From positions 21,761,680-21,825,679 of the forward strand of contig NC_047067.1 in assembly GCF_902459465.1 (NCBI RefSeq): a DNA stretch of 64,000 nucleotides. The letters are read 5' to 3'. Below are positions 9,827 to 23,800 of the stretch, in pieces (the stretch's first letter is position 1; each line of letters starts with the position of its first letter). Position numbers and translations under genes: made by a program. The notes under the pieces were generated by a model. That model ran no database searches, had not been told where the DNA came from, and was given only the letters and a program-made list of their open reading frames with translations. The DNA comes from Asterias rubens. Taxonomy: Eukaryota; Echinodermata; Asteroidea; Forcipulatida; Asteriidae.

Positions 9827-12509
9827 ACTGATATGTTGGTCTCATCTGCTGGATTCGTCTTTTCTTGGATTCTTTTTTGTTCTGGTGCTTTTTCTCTTTG
9901 CGCTTGGCTGCCTGGACAGGGTCTGCGACAGCCTGCAGAAAATTAATCGAAAAAAAGGAAATATATCAAACCTCTTTTAAGTATCCTGAATGAATATGCA
10001 AAATACGCGCATTGATTTAACATTTTATTCAACTCAGCTTTGCCTCATTGATTAGAACATTTCATCTTTTAAAACTATTCTCGCCATTGCACTCATGGAT
10101 ATTCATTATTTTTAAACGAAATGACGTTTTTACCTGTAACGCTCTCTTCTGTTTCCGCTCAATCCTGGCTTTTGTGATGTCTCGTTGGACGTCTGCGTAG
10201 GCGTGAGAGAAGGTTTCCAGTCCCACTAGGCTCTTGATCAGGTCCAGTGCCTCCTGGCATAGTGTTCTTAAATCGTTATCTAACGGGATCAAACGACAGA
10301 AGGCATTATTATAACTATTATTATTAATTATTCTGCCAATTCAATGATACAAGACGACACAAAATAAAAATACTTCCAGATGGGCTAGGAGAAACTAACG
10401 CAAAGTAATTACTGTGGTCCAAAGACCTGCCTCCCCACATCCGGTTGTAAACAAGTAGAGGAATAAAATATAATTAACGATTTATGGGGTTTTTTTTAAG
10501 ATAAGAAAATGAACTATAAATAGAAACATGTACATGTATATCAAAGGTTAAAAATATTAATGCATGAAATATGCGAGAATAAAACCAGTTTTTAAGAGTG
10601 TAAAAAAGGGGAAAGGTTTATATCCCCTTGTGTGAATTCGCAGAGTTCCCTTGAAGGGAAGCTCATCTAAACAAACAAACAAGCAACCAAATACCTTCGT
10701 GCGACTTTGTGTCACTAATCTCTCGGCACATTGGTTTTAAGATCTGTTTAAGATGAGGCTTCAACCTCTCTCCTCCAACATCCACTGAGATTGCCGCCAG
10801 CCACTTGATGACGCAATTCCTCTTCAATGTCTTCTTGGGACTCTTGGCGGCCTCCGACGACGCGATCCGACACATCTTCCTAATCATCCAACTCAGATTA
10901 GACACAAAATGCGTCGTCTCAAGCGTTCTCTTGTTGGTGGTGCTGCCCTCTTGTGTTTGAGGGAGGTCATCAGTGACCTCTTCTTCATCGTCGTCAAGAT
11001 TTTCATCTCCAGTATCCGGTATAAGACCTTCATCTGGGTTTAAGTGACGAACGACCTTCCCGACAAAGACCAGATTTCTTACAACCTTTAAGCAAAGAGA
11101 CCAAAACACTATTAAAGGGAAGGTACGTTTGGCAATCATGCTTAAAATGAATGGCAATAAAACCTTTTGGTTAGCAGCCTACATTAATGCTTTCGATAGA
11201 ATAGAGAAATTTTTAGAAACATTTCACTTCAAAGTCATGTGGTTTTGTAAAAAGATATAATTTGTTATGGCCCCAAATTAGAATCTGAGGAACGCTTCTC
11301 AGATTGTGGTTTCCTGTTAGGGATTATTCTTCCTGCGTAGATATATTCACGCCGGATTTTTGGCAATATCTCAAAAACGGGACCACCCTTTGAAGTGAAA
11401 TTTTTACATTTTAGCTTTATTGTATACATGTATACCCACATTTATATAGAGTTACAACAATCAAACGACTCCAAAAACCAAAGGGTGAACTTTGCCTTTA
11501 AAGACAAAGTACACAATCACCAATTATAGCCCCCCAACAAACTTTATTGATCAAAATATACAAAATATTCCTGACCTGATCACTGAGTTTCTTGTCAATA
11601 AAATGAGATTGCAGTTGGGAGCAGAAGATACAGACTAAATCCCGTATGACGTCCGGTCCGTGGTTGAACGGGTACTCCTGCCCCTCTTCTCTGACTCCGC
11701 CCCCGCCCCTCTCCTCTTCCCCAACCTCCACAGCCTTCCGCTTTCTCTTCGGGTTGGCTCCGACCCTCTTCTCATTAGGATCAGTCTGGGTACAAGACTT
11801 CTTTAGCAAGGCTTTGGCCAAGCTGTCTGGTTGTTTGGAGGCAAACAGTTCGCCAAAGAGTTGGGCCGAAACAAGACGCACCCAGGTGTGGGGATGAAGG
11901 AGATGAGTCTGGATAGATTCTTAATAGGGGGACAAAAATTATAACAAAATTAATCAGGACCACAAGTTTATGATTTGTTAATCTTGACAATTACTTCATT
12001 AAATAATAATATTAATACTAATGAAAACTTATAAAGCGCACAAATCCATCAAAGTGCTCATGACGCTTAATACAAACCATAACGTATACATGCACAATAA
12101 CAAAAACTAACAAGAAAAGCCTAAGCTAAGCCTTGCGCTAGCCGTTTTAGCGAAGATACCTAGTAACGTGGAGTACGCACGCACACAAGCCAAACTTAAC
12201 CCGTGAAATACGCTTGACATAAGCACGGAATTCCCTGCTTCCGTAAGCGCAGATCCTTTGCTTACGGTAATCATGGCCATGAATTTGGCCCAGTTGATCA
12301 ATCTGGGAACTTACCCCAGATTGCGTTCATGGTTTGGGTGTGAACTCTGCTGCCGATGAGCGAGCAACACTTGAACATCTTAGCGAGTGCCGAGAGTAGA
12401 TTGAACAACATGTGATCGCTGTGTCTCTCCTCCATCGATACCTCATCCTCAATCTCCTCGGGCGACTCCTTAAGAAACAAAAAATGAAATCACATCATTT
12501 ACTATAAAC

Positions 12510-12548
<39 letters not shown>

Positions 12549-15500
12549 GACATTTGTTAAGTGCCTAATGCAAAACCTCTATTAAAGTGCATTATAAAGA
12601 GAATAATCAAATATACAATGAGTGAAAGATACAATTACAAATAAGCAGATTACAAATAAGCAGCTTCAAACAAATGAGTTTTTAACAGAGATTTAAAACA
12701 GTGTAAAGAACTAGGCCTGGCGAATATGCAAAGGAAGACTATTCCAAAGAAATAAACCTTCCTACTCTTTTGACTAATATTAATAATAATAACTTATCAC
12801 CTATATATTTACTCTACTGCACATTACAATAAAAAAAATTAAATGCAGAGAAAAAGAAAGACGTTAGAGAAATTAATTTATACAAGGTGTTTAAAAATAG
12901 TTATACGATTGTAGAATCAGAAATAATTAGAGTAAACCGATAAAAAGTACAATAATGCACATTGGTAAATAAATTGAAATACACGCCAAGAGTAATTAAA
13001 ATACAGAGGAAGGAAAGAGAACCAGCTGGAGCCTGAAGGAATGCCAGAAACAAATAAAGATCCTGTCAACAAGCTCTCCTTTCAAGCTGGTTTTTAAAAA
13101 GGTGCACACAAATATTTGCAAGAAAAACGCACAAATACAATACTTCAAAAGTTAGGGGGGAAGGAAAACACTTGAAAGAGAACCAGCTGGAGCCCAAAGG
13201 ATTGCCTTAAGAAAGAAAACAAAGGTCCTCCTCTCCAGCTGGTCAGAACAACAATGAGTCATATATAATGAAGCAATTAAAAAATAATCAATATAACATC
13301 AATGGTGTCGTTTGTTTATCATACAAAACAAGGGTAAATAAATTTGAATGGTTAAACAGTAGGTGGGTAAAAATCTAACAAAATCATTATACAAACATTT
13401 TGAATATTCTAAATGCCAAGACCACACCAGGGCCCACTTTCATAGAGCTGCTTGAGCACAAAAAGTAGCTAAGCACAAATAACTATGCTTACTAGAACAA
13501 GCTTACCAGCCAAAATACCATGTCACATATACAACACATGGCTGGTATTATGTTCTTTTTTGCTAAGCAAAAAAATTTTTAAGCATTGTTTGCTTGCTTA
13601 AGCAGGTCTATGAAATTTGGCCCAGCTCTTTTCAGAGCCAACACTTGTCCCGAACAAGAGTTTACAAATGGTTGTGTTACCAGTAACAGTTAATTTTTAA
13701 TCTTATCTGCACTCTTATCATCGACTACTTTAGTTTTACCTTTTTCGAAGTCTCCGGTCGGATAAGCTCAACAATCTGCGGTAGCACAGTGTCCAACCGA
13801 CGCTGGAACCCTTCCTCCTCTGCCTCGACGAAGATCCCACACAGTTGGGATGCTAGACGTTGATGGGATGGTTTCTTGTCTTGAAGCCAGTGCGTTGTCA
13901 TGGCGAACAGCTCATCTCTCTTGTCGATTCGTATCTGGGGAAGGAGGAGCAATAATGGTTAAGTGTCTTGCTCTAAGTATCAAGACCGGGACCGGAACCC
14001 ACACTCCGACAGCACCAGAACTTGAACTGCTCAGACACAACATTCTGGTTTTCATGTAAGATTTTGAGTGTAAAGCTGTTTCCATGTTATTTTCTTATGC
14101 CATTTTATTGATATGGCCCTCAAACAGGCTGGTCCAGGAGTGAGCGCAATATAAGTTCAATAAATTATTAATAAATTATTATTATTATAAATAACCAATG
14201 AACTATGTGAACTATGAGACACTGAATGCTTCAGTTTACCTTCTGAAGTAAAGACTTGATGGCCAGAGCAGTCAGCTTACGGCACTTAGCAGATTCATCA
14301 TTGATGAGCCTTGTCGCCATGGGAATGAAAAACATCCCGGCGTATTGCTCCAAGGTTTTCTTTAAAAAAAGGTGGGGGGAAAAAAGAGAGAACAAAAAGT
14401 AAGTACATCGCTGTGTTAATACATTGTTATTGGACTCTGACAGCAAAAATAAAATGAAATAAAATATCCAAGTAAATGTAAGGGGAACCAAGGAAAGTGT
14501 TCTCACCTGCGGGAAACTTGAGAAGATCGTTGCCAACATCTCGAGGGTCGACTCACGACCCGTCTGGAGCTCAAAATTCAGCTGGCTGACAAAGAACTCA
14601 ATGTGACCTCTGACTTTTTTACCCAGTGGATAGTCAAGGAGAAAGCTCATAATAACCTGTAAAAAGTAGGAGGCAAACGGTAATATGATTTTTCTATTTT
14701 TTTTTTTTAATGAGAGAACACCTTATATCACAAGGCCACGAACAGCCACTTCACGGCGAGGTATACACTTGACTGTCACCAGGGGAACGTTGCCACCTAC
14801 TCCTGGGGCTGATACAAGGTTATTCCTCTCACAGTCCATAAGGATGAGTTCGGCGCTTGAACAGTAAGGGTGATCGTAAGCGCAGAAATCGGCGGTAAGA
14901 AGAGCCATGAAATTGGGCCCTGCTGTTTATCTACTGCAGCGAAGTAGATTAGGAAAGACTCAAAGTGGCAGACGTAATTCTGAGGACACAAACAGAAAGT
15001 CTTTCTGCTCGGAGTGTAAAGGATGTCTTGATTGCCCTACTAACCTGTCTGCACTGGAGCCTGACGGATGAACTCCCTGATGTGATGGACAGCTGAGCGA
15101 CCTTCTTCATGACGTCGTGCATCTCTGGAACAATCAACTTCCTGGACATAATAGCCTGGTAAACAAACACACAAATAAATTAATTAACGATTGTTAATTA
15201 CTTGTGGCCTGGTTCACATCCCTACCAGATTCATCAGAGGGAGATCTTAGTTTCACATTAATTTTCTACTGCTCCTTTTTGTTTAGCAGAAAATTGCTAC
15301 TTGCATCAGCAGCTCTATGAAGTTAAGCCCTGGACTTAATTTTTTAGAGCTGCTTGAGCACAAAAAAGTAGCTAAGCACAAAAGCAAATTATGTTACCAG
15401 GCAGGTGTACCATTTGTGACAGGTATTCCATTCATTTCTGCTTAGAAGAAAATTGTTAAGCAATGCTTTCTGTTTGAGCAGCTCTGTAAAATTTGGCCCA

Positions 15501-17845
15501 GCATAAAGCCTGTAAGCACAAAAACTTGCTGAGCACAGAAAAAATATTAATTTGCAGAAACTGGTTACCAGCCAAAAGTCCATAACATTAACATTGTTGT
15601 GACTGGTGCCCCATCCATTTTTTGCTTAGCCAACAAATTTGCTAAGCAGTATTCTTTGCATAAGCAGCTCTATATTATTTGGCCCAGTTGGTGTAGTGGG
15701 CTGCCTGTTTTCCTGCTTACCTTGAGTAAGCCGAATGCAGTGGCTTGCCTGGTGTGATCATGCATGTCCTCCTCAGCGTAGGTCAGTAATACCTGTAGCT
15801 GCTTCTCATCAATGGTATGCTGCTTAACGTCACGGACTAGCACGGTTACAGCCTACCGAGAAAACAACAAACAACAAACAACAACATCACAACTAGTGTA
15901 AATAACAATTGCAAATGGTACTGTATGGAACTTCTCTTTTAACCAAGTAGCTTAGCACAAAATAGTTGTGCTTACCAGAATAAGGTTACCAGCCAAACTA
16001 CAGGGTCACATGTACAATTTTTGGTGTCCTGCACACAACATTGAAAATATAAATGTCCACAGATTTGTATATAAGTTAGATATGTAAAAGATGGCCAGGC
16101 TGGGAAAACTTCCCTCGTTATATAAATGCTTTAAAATGATGTAGTTTTTGAGAAACGACTGTAAAATTTGTTTTGAACTAAAAGAGTAAAAAACCGGATG
16201 TCTAAAATATAGAAAATATACAAGGTTTTTCCCCCACTGGTTCTTGATAGTTTAACTGAGACAGCGTGGATTCATATGAAACACTAGATGACAATTTGGT
16301 GAATTTACCTTGAAGCAGCACACAACAATGTCAAAGTTGGCACCCTTGGCTGCTCCTGCAGTGGCGTACTCGTTGAGGATTTTAAAAAGCGTCTTTGTTA
16401 GTTTGACTGCGCTTTTATCGATAGAGGGCAGAGGATAGCGCAGCAGCCATTTGACGCAGCGGAGAGCGACAACCGTCACCTGATAACAGAAAGATAGTGA
16501 CAAAATAAATAAGCAGGTTTTTAACTATTTATTTGGTGAGGTTTTGTGGTAGCACCATGTGTACATCTCTTTTAAGTAGTGGTGGTTTTGAAAAGAATCA
16601 ATGGTTGACAACTCAACGGTTCAATCAGCTTGCTCTGATCGTTTTCAGGAGAATGCTGGAATCTGTTACTAAATACTGCCTTGTAGATTAACTGGGAGTT
16701 GGGCCTAGCTCGATGGTGCATGAAGACTGGCCGATGCACAGGATAAGCTGGGCTTAGCTCAGTGAAGCGTGTAGGCTGGAGCTGGAGGTGAAAACTAAAC
16801 TGAAACTTACTGGGAGTGGGTAGAGAGTGTGTGCTCCATTTCCTTATCGATTGAATACATGTAAAATTAATTTGAACAAAGATCACTTGTTGCCATGTTT
16901 GTTCAAGCTGATCTTTTACAGTGTCTAAATTCAGGTACAGTCTGAAGTTTCTGATCCCTTAGTAGCAATATTCTAGGGCACCGTGTGTCTTTACCTTTGT
17001 GTACTTGGATGTGAGTGACTGTAGGAGAATTCCAACAAACGGATCCAACATCTGAAGGTGTTGTTGGTTGGAAGGCGACAACTTGGATCTCTTCAAGTTC
17101 ATGTGCAGCAACTATTAGCAAAGACAACAATTGAGGTCAAAGGTCATGCTTAGGTAAACGTTTCTAAAGTTGACAACAGAGCCCACTGCCAAGCACAGGA
17201 AATTATTGCCTTACAGCAACAGGTTAGCAGCCAAAATTTACATTAAATGACTGTTGGCAGAAAATATTGCCAAACAGGATATACTGGACACAAATCGTAC
17301 ACACGACATGGTGGTTTGACTTGTAACCTTATTGTGGTAAGCATTATTTTGTTGTGCTTAGCTGCTTTTTGTGCTTAAGCATTTGTATTTCCTTGAAGTC
17401 TGAGACTCAAAGATCTGAGACTGAGACAAGGACAAAATCTGAGACAATTCAGCTTTATGTGAATGAGTTCTAAAATGTCTTTTTCACGTTTGGTAAAGTT
17501 TACTTTAAAAAAAAAAAGTGTTGCCCTCACCTGAAGTCCAAACTCAACGATGAGGTACATGTTGGTCTTGATGCTGACCTGTGGGGTCGTTCCGCCCTTC
17601 TTTGGGGCAGGGAGTAAGAGGTACGTACTCTCAGGGGCGGCTCTAGGGTCTGGTGGAGGCTTCACTTTGCCCTTTGACCTTTCCAGGGGTGTCATTAATG
17701 GGATGGTCTCGGTAGCCAGTCCATGGATAAAGATTAACATGGAGTCCACCGTAATCCCTGGATTATTGATCAGTCCCATGGTTACGTATTTCAGAACCTC
17801 GCTGGCCTTACGGACAACCTTGTGGCTGTGAGAGGTTTCTAGAAT
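9792..17845 (-). CDS. UTP20: UTP20 coding exons 40-52 (residues 2017-2844, stop at 9792-9794)
   Basis: In transcript order: 17531-17845, 16995-17111, 16309-16479, 15721-15852, 15045-15155, 14507-14656, 14240-14359, 13740-13934, 12315-12468, 11576-11919, 10695-11085, 10134-10279, 9792-9932. This is the best conserved part: LRCVKWLLRYPLPSI, DEKQLQVLLTYAEED, FELQTGRESTLEMLATIF, FIPMATRLINDESAKCRKL, GIFVEAEEEGFQRRLDTVLP. Exon 49 carries an insert-like basic and glycine-rich segment (NPKRKRKAVEVGEEERGGGG). The last exon encodes the basic tail and ends GKRPRLGEGK, inside the repeat array described at 9496-9826. Confidence 0.9.
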
Positions 17846-20800
17846 CTACATAGAAAGCAGACAAATCACAAATATATCAAACTATGGATAAGGCGCCTCC
17901 AGACCATACAATCAGAAGGAACAAAATTACATGAGAAAGTGCACTCATAAATTTCTATTGATACATTACATAATACAAATTTACAACATTTCAAATAACT
18001 TTGTTTGAGTGAAAGCAACATCTTTCCTACATTAATAACATTACAGATATTTTCGTGTGTCTTAATCAGGTCAATTAAAGATGAACTTTGAAAATAATTT
18101 CATAAGGATGTCCACCGTAAAGACAAATCTTGCTCAGCAGAAACAGGTTACCAGTCAAAATACAAAGTAACATATAACATTTGTGACTGGTCCCCCGCCA
18201 GTTTCCGCTTAGCAATAAAAGTTGCTAAGCAGCAATTTCTGCTTCACAGCTTAATGAAATTGACATCAAATATACTGACCTCTTTCAGTGGGAGAATAAG
18301 TCGGGTCAATGAACCCTGACCTATGACCTTAGCTACCATCTCATAGCAGTCGTAACCCTTGATGCTGCGGGCCTCCTCCAGCTTACCCACAATGCCCACT
18401 ACTTCCTTTTCCTCGGCAACCACCCCAAAAAGTTCTTTGTTGAAAACCTATAAGAAAATGCATCATAATTTGTAGCGGACCCTCTTTAACGCATAATTTA
18501 GGTGTAAACAACAATATTTTCATAAATATTTCAAAACAAAATACAATGACAACAAGAAAAGAAACAAAGAAATAGAAAAATTTTGTTTGGCCAAATTATT
18601 CTTAAAAAACAAAGTAGAAAGTCCTTAGCTCATGATAGCATTTAGCAGTTGATTAAAATACAGGGGCAGATAGGGGAAATATAAGAAACATCAAAGATAG
18701 AAGAGCGCTGGTTCGGAAATCTCCGGCCAGGGAGTTCTGGGGACGCTTCTCTTGTGCAAGTGTCTACTATTACTCCTGGTAATTACCTCCACCATTGAGC
18801 TGATGCTAGCATCCAGGTTCCCTGGCTGTAGAGTCGGCATGGAGCTATAGAGGAGTGCATGGAGGGTGAAACTCAACACGTGAAGCTGCGATTAAAACAG
18901 ACAGAAATTAGGTACGTTTTGAAAACTTTGCATCTGCTCCGGGATTATCAAAAACTTTTATGTTAGAGGGTAAATGCTATTTTCAGAGATAAGTTTCCTT
19001 AGAGAGAACCCCCTTCCTTTTTACCTGATAGCCTCTTGTTAAGGCATGTCTGAGTTCCTTCAGGATGAAAGAGAAGTACCCGACGCCGAGAGACGCCAGA
19101 ATCTTCACCAACGTGTCCCGGCTGACGTCTCGGACATCCTTGGCTCTACTCTTCAGCATCTGACACACCTTGATCAAGACGTTGGGGAGGTTCTGGTGGA
19201 GGGTCTTCTTGGGCAGGGCCTGTAGGAGCTTGACCATGGCCAGGGCGATCGGGACTCGTAGAATCTCATCATCCTCTGCGACGGCAAAGCGAGCTTTCTT
19301 GTGATGCTCGTCGCTCTTAGCCTAAAGGAGTCAAAGAATCGTTTTCTGTTAAAGGGGGGATGGAATACCTTTAGTTATTACGCTAACAACTTACTTTGTA
19401 AGAAGCACTGCAGCTGTTGTTAATGTTTAACATCTTGAGAAATAATTTTCATCTAGGGAATGATTTCTTTTTAAGGGATCAAACAATTTTCAAGTTTATA
19501 ACATTTGATGCCTGAAACATTTGCTTGTTTCAGATAAAACACGATTTCCTACTTTAATGATTGGTTCAATGTTATGGTGAAAACCTTGAGACTTAAAAGA
19601 AATTTATTACTCTTTCAAAGACCAATGATGTAATAAATATAGCCTCTGTTTAAGACCGAGTTACAACAAAAGACAAATCCCCCCCCCAAAAAAAAAAAAA
19701 TTACTGTCAGTACCTTCTTTGTAAGAGTCTTGTGCAGTTTGGGCAGGATGCTAGCCACGATGATACGATGTATCTTGGTTGCCATGGTAACTTGGCCTCT
19801 TTGCTTGTCAACCTCCTTCTCGGTATCCTTCTCATCATCTTCATTGATATCACCTTCTTCAACCTCTTTCTCGTCATCTTCATCGTTGTTTTCATCATCG
19901 CTATCAGAGGAAGTTTTCGCTACTTCAGACTTCTTATTTTCTTTTCCGGTTTTATCTGAAACGTGTAACAAAAAGATTGAATTGATTATCAATGGCAAAC
20001 TGCAGCCAAGGAATCTTAGCCGACCGCCTTCACTAGAGAGAAGACACTTTCCTCAAATCCTTAACTACAGACATGCAACTGCAGTTTAAGTAGGATTTGA
20101 AACTTTGCATGGTGGAAATACGATATTGTAAATGTTTGCCGTAACACCATGTACTGACTATCTCTAAATGGGTTAGGGTGGTTCTGAAAAGGGTGGTTCT
20201 CAACTCTGCAGTTTAAAAAAAACAAAAACATGAATAAATAAATAGATAAAAACCTTTTTCCGGCAGTGCAAGAATTTGTACTGTGTTTAAAAAAAAACTT
20301 GAAATCAGCTGATGCCTTGAATAGTCCTCTGGGGTTTTCCTCCCACGACTAAAACTGAACCTTCCTTCCTCGTCTTCTCTCCATTGAGTTAGTTCTTTGT
20401 TAGTAAAGTGATTTGTTTTTTTTAAAGAGTTCTTGGCTTAATGAAATTAGTTATACCTTCTGCTGAATTTTCTGACGGAGGTGGCTCATTCTTGGTGGAT
20501 GTTTTTCCAACTTGTACATTTTCAACACCTTCGGAGAGTGACAGATCAAAATGAAACGAGTCCAAGACTGCGACAACCAACCTGGAAAAAAAACCCAAAT
20601 TGTTTATTTCAAATCATCACTGGGTCGGAAAATAACAGAAACAGCATTGGAAGATAAAACGCAGATGTGTCATGGCCAAGCAGTCAAGCTCACTAGACTC
20701 AAGCTCTGGTGTTTCTGTTCAGCAGAGTGTGGGTTCGAATCCTGGTCTTGACACTTATTTGTGTTTTTAAGCAAGACACTTTTCAAGACATTCGTCCTTT

Positions 20801-23800
20801 GAATGGATGAAAAGCTGTAAGTCTGTGCGTCGTGTGATACAGGTAAAATAACCCACTAAAACATATCACTAAGAGAGGAGGTTTGCCCAGACGTTTTTGG
20901 CAGTGGCTGCTGAGTTTGTCGCGGTACCTTGATAACACTTACAAAGTGTTACTTAAAATGGGTCTCGTATTTTACAAAATTAAAAAAACTGTCCAGAATC
21001 AAACGATGATAAGCGCTTTGAGACGCCCGTAGATAAAGCACTATATAAAAAACTACGACAGTTTTGGTTTGATACGCCTTGAACACCCAGCAGGGTGGAT
21101 ATGTGTGCGCTACAAGTCTTTATTATTATTATTTTTATTGTCATATTCATATTTTTAATAAGATAGAGCACAATCAATTGGGAGTATCAAAGACTAAATG
21201 AAATACAATGCCGTGGCGGTTATAAAACTTAGGAATGACATTACCTGACGGCTGTCTTCTGTTGGTCGATGCTTTTTGTGACCAGCCGTAAATACTGCTG
21301 TAGCAACAGGTAATACCATCGCCAAGGCAACTGGCTAGCGACGGCTCCCACTGCGCCGATCGCCTCAATCACCAAGTTGGGATTCTTGGCCGAGATCACT
21401 GGATCAAAGATGATCGCCGTTGCCATTGGCAAGAGAAACTGATAGAGGGCGCTGTGTGTGAAATCGCCTTGTTTGGCGTGAAGTGCTAGAAGGCGCAATG
21501 CCCTCATGCGGCGATGGTGCTGTAAAGAGAAACAAATTACGCGTAAGAGTTCAGCATGAAGAGATTTTACATTGGCTCACTACCTTAAAACCTTTACTGG
21601 TATTTCAAGAACTGACAAATATTCATTCACTCAAAAATAAATTAACACATTTTAAAAATGTATTACTCACATCTGAAAAGAAAGAAAGTATGAGGATATT
21701 AAACAAAGATGTCACACAGTTTTAAGTAACCTACAGGGCAAGTTGAGAAGTGGTATTGAAAGTTTCTACAAACTATTACAATCTCAAACCTCAAAATTGT
21801 CAGTGACAACAAACAACGTAATCTACCACTCAATCTGATTGGTCAGCCGTTCTGAAAGACAGCTTTTTATTGGTTGGTTTGCGTCGGCCATGGCTTACCT
21901 GTATATGTCTGATATTCTCAAAGAAGTCTTTCTCGATGTCCTCATCGTGTAGGATTCCCATGCACTGGAACTGCGGATGATTCGGGAATAGTTTGACAAT
22001 GTCCGACAGAAGTCCTATCATCTCGTGCCTGGAATTCTATGATTGATTAAAAGCAACAATTAATAATTATAAAAATAAAGCTTGGGGAAGAGGTTAAAAC
22101 TCGGTGAGGCCTTGTTCTTGATTTTTTTACGAAAAACCCCTTAGAGGCACCATAGCGGCCACAAGCGGCTTGTGCCAAAATTCTAACTAGCAGTCACAAA
22201 CGATCGCGAGGTTTAAACTACCCCCTAACACAAAAGAGGTCAAAGTAAAGGTCATTACCTAACATGAAATTTCCCAATGTATCATGAAATCATAAGTTTT
22301 AAATTTCTTCACACAAAACTAATTTTTATTTTTCTGTTGACGTTTTATTGACAAAAGAATAAACAATGATAGCAATATCAAGGCGTTTTGTGATGATTAT
22401 ACAGAAATTATACAGTGATTATACAAAACTTTTTAAACATGGCCACATGATGTCCTCTAAACTGATTAGGATGGATGAACTGTCACAGATATTTTTGAAG
22501 ATTAAATAGAAACACACTGATACTGCTAATGAGCAAGTAAGTAGGACATCAAAGACCTCAACGCCTAGTATCTCCATCTTTGGATAACATTTTCCAGGAA
22601 ACGGTTCTCACCTCTGATTTTAATCTCAGCGATTCTCTTATGGCTGGGGCGAGTCTGTGAGTGATGATATTGTCAAAGTTTGAATGCTCTCTATCAGGTT
22701 CCTCGGTTGCTAGCTTCGTCACCAGAGCCTTCAGGAAGTAGGAGGAGTTATCTCGCATCGACATGTCGTCAATCTAAGGCGGATTGAAATAAAAGTAAAG
22801 TCAAAGATTGGTTCTGATGTTAATGAATTACTGACTAATATAGGCAATGGTCATGTTTCCCGTCACAACTTCCTGTCGATAACCATTCTCCAAGGAACAG
22901 TTGAGGACAAGCGACAGAGAGGCTAGCAAAGGAAATCCTGGTCTGACAACATCCGAGACTGGACAGGCCAAAACATTGATGCTCTCTTACGCATGACAGA
23001 GGACAGAGAGCTCTGGCAATTCTTAACAGCAGAGGCATCCATCATGGTACCCCAATGACCAGCATGAGGGTCTCAAGATGAGTGTAGTGAGTGAAGACAA
23101 AATTATCAAGAACGTTATTTTTAAAGGAACGTCAAATCCATACACATTTAGTAAGGTGGCTGGCAGCGGGTAACAACTGCATCTCTGAACGCAGCATTCA
23201 TGAGCAGACACTAACAATTTCCGAAACACGTTACAGCCGCATCCTTCGCAATTCAGTTAAGGATGATAGCGTCCCGAAATATTAATAATTATTAGTTTAT
23301 CTTAGGCCTTACCTTCATGATCATATAGAGACAGTTGTACATCACAGGCGTAAGGAACACCACGTCGATGGTTTCCATGGATGCGAGTCTCTCATTGGCC
23401 AATCTGAATCCAGCCAGTCGGTACGAGTAGTCGCGTTCGTCCACGTGTTTCCGATCCCAGGAGTTGAGCTGCCTCATGAGACGGGCAATGTCGGCCATGG
23501 TGGGGTCCGTATCGGACATCGCGGTGAAGACGTCACAAAGAGCTGCTCTGGACTGCCGGAACGTCAGACGGTAAAATAGTCGGGAGAGTAGGCTATTTAA
23601 AATAAAAAAGGAGTTAACATATAAATAATAATATACCTTAGTTTGTTTAACCATTCAATTGTTTTAATCCTATATAAATGTAAGTATATACAATAAGACT
23701 ATTCAGAAAAAATTGCATTTAAAAAGGTGGTAGCTTTTTTAAGATATCGCCTTATATCAACAGCGGTTATGTCCACACAGGAAGAATAATACGTAATTGG

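Noticed and set aside
19730..20089. 119-codon + strand open frame rich in Ser and Phe
   Set aside because: Antisense shadow of the acidic UTP20 exon 36 (GAA/GAT-rich becomes TTC/ATC-rich).
22021..22036. CAG acceptor at 22029-22031 for UTP20 exon 33
   Set aside because: It would shift the frame; the upstream ATAG acceptor keeps phase and gives NSRHEMIGLL, in line with the family.
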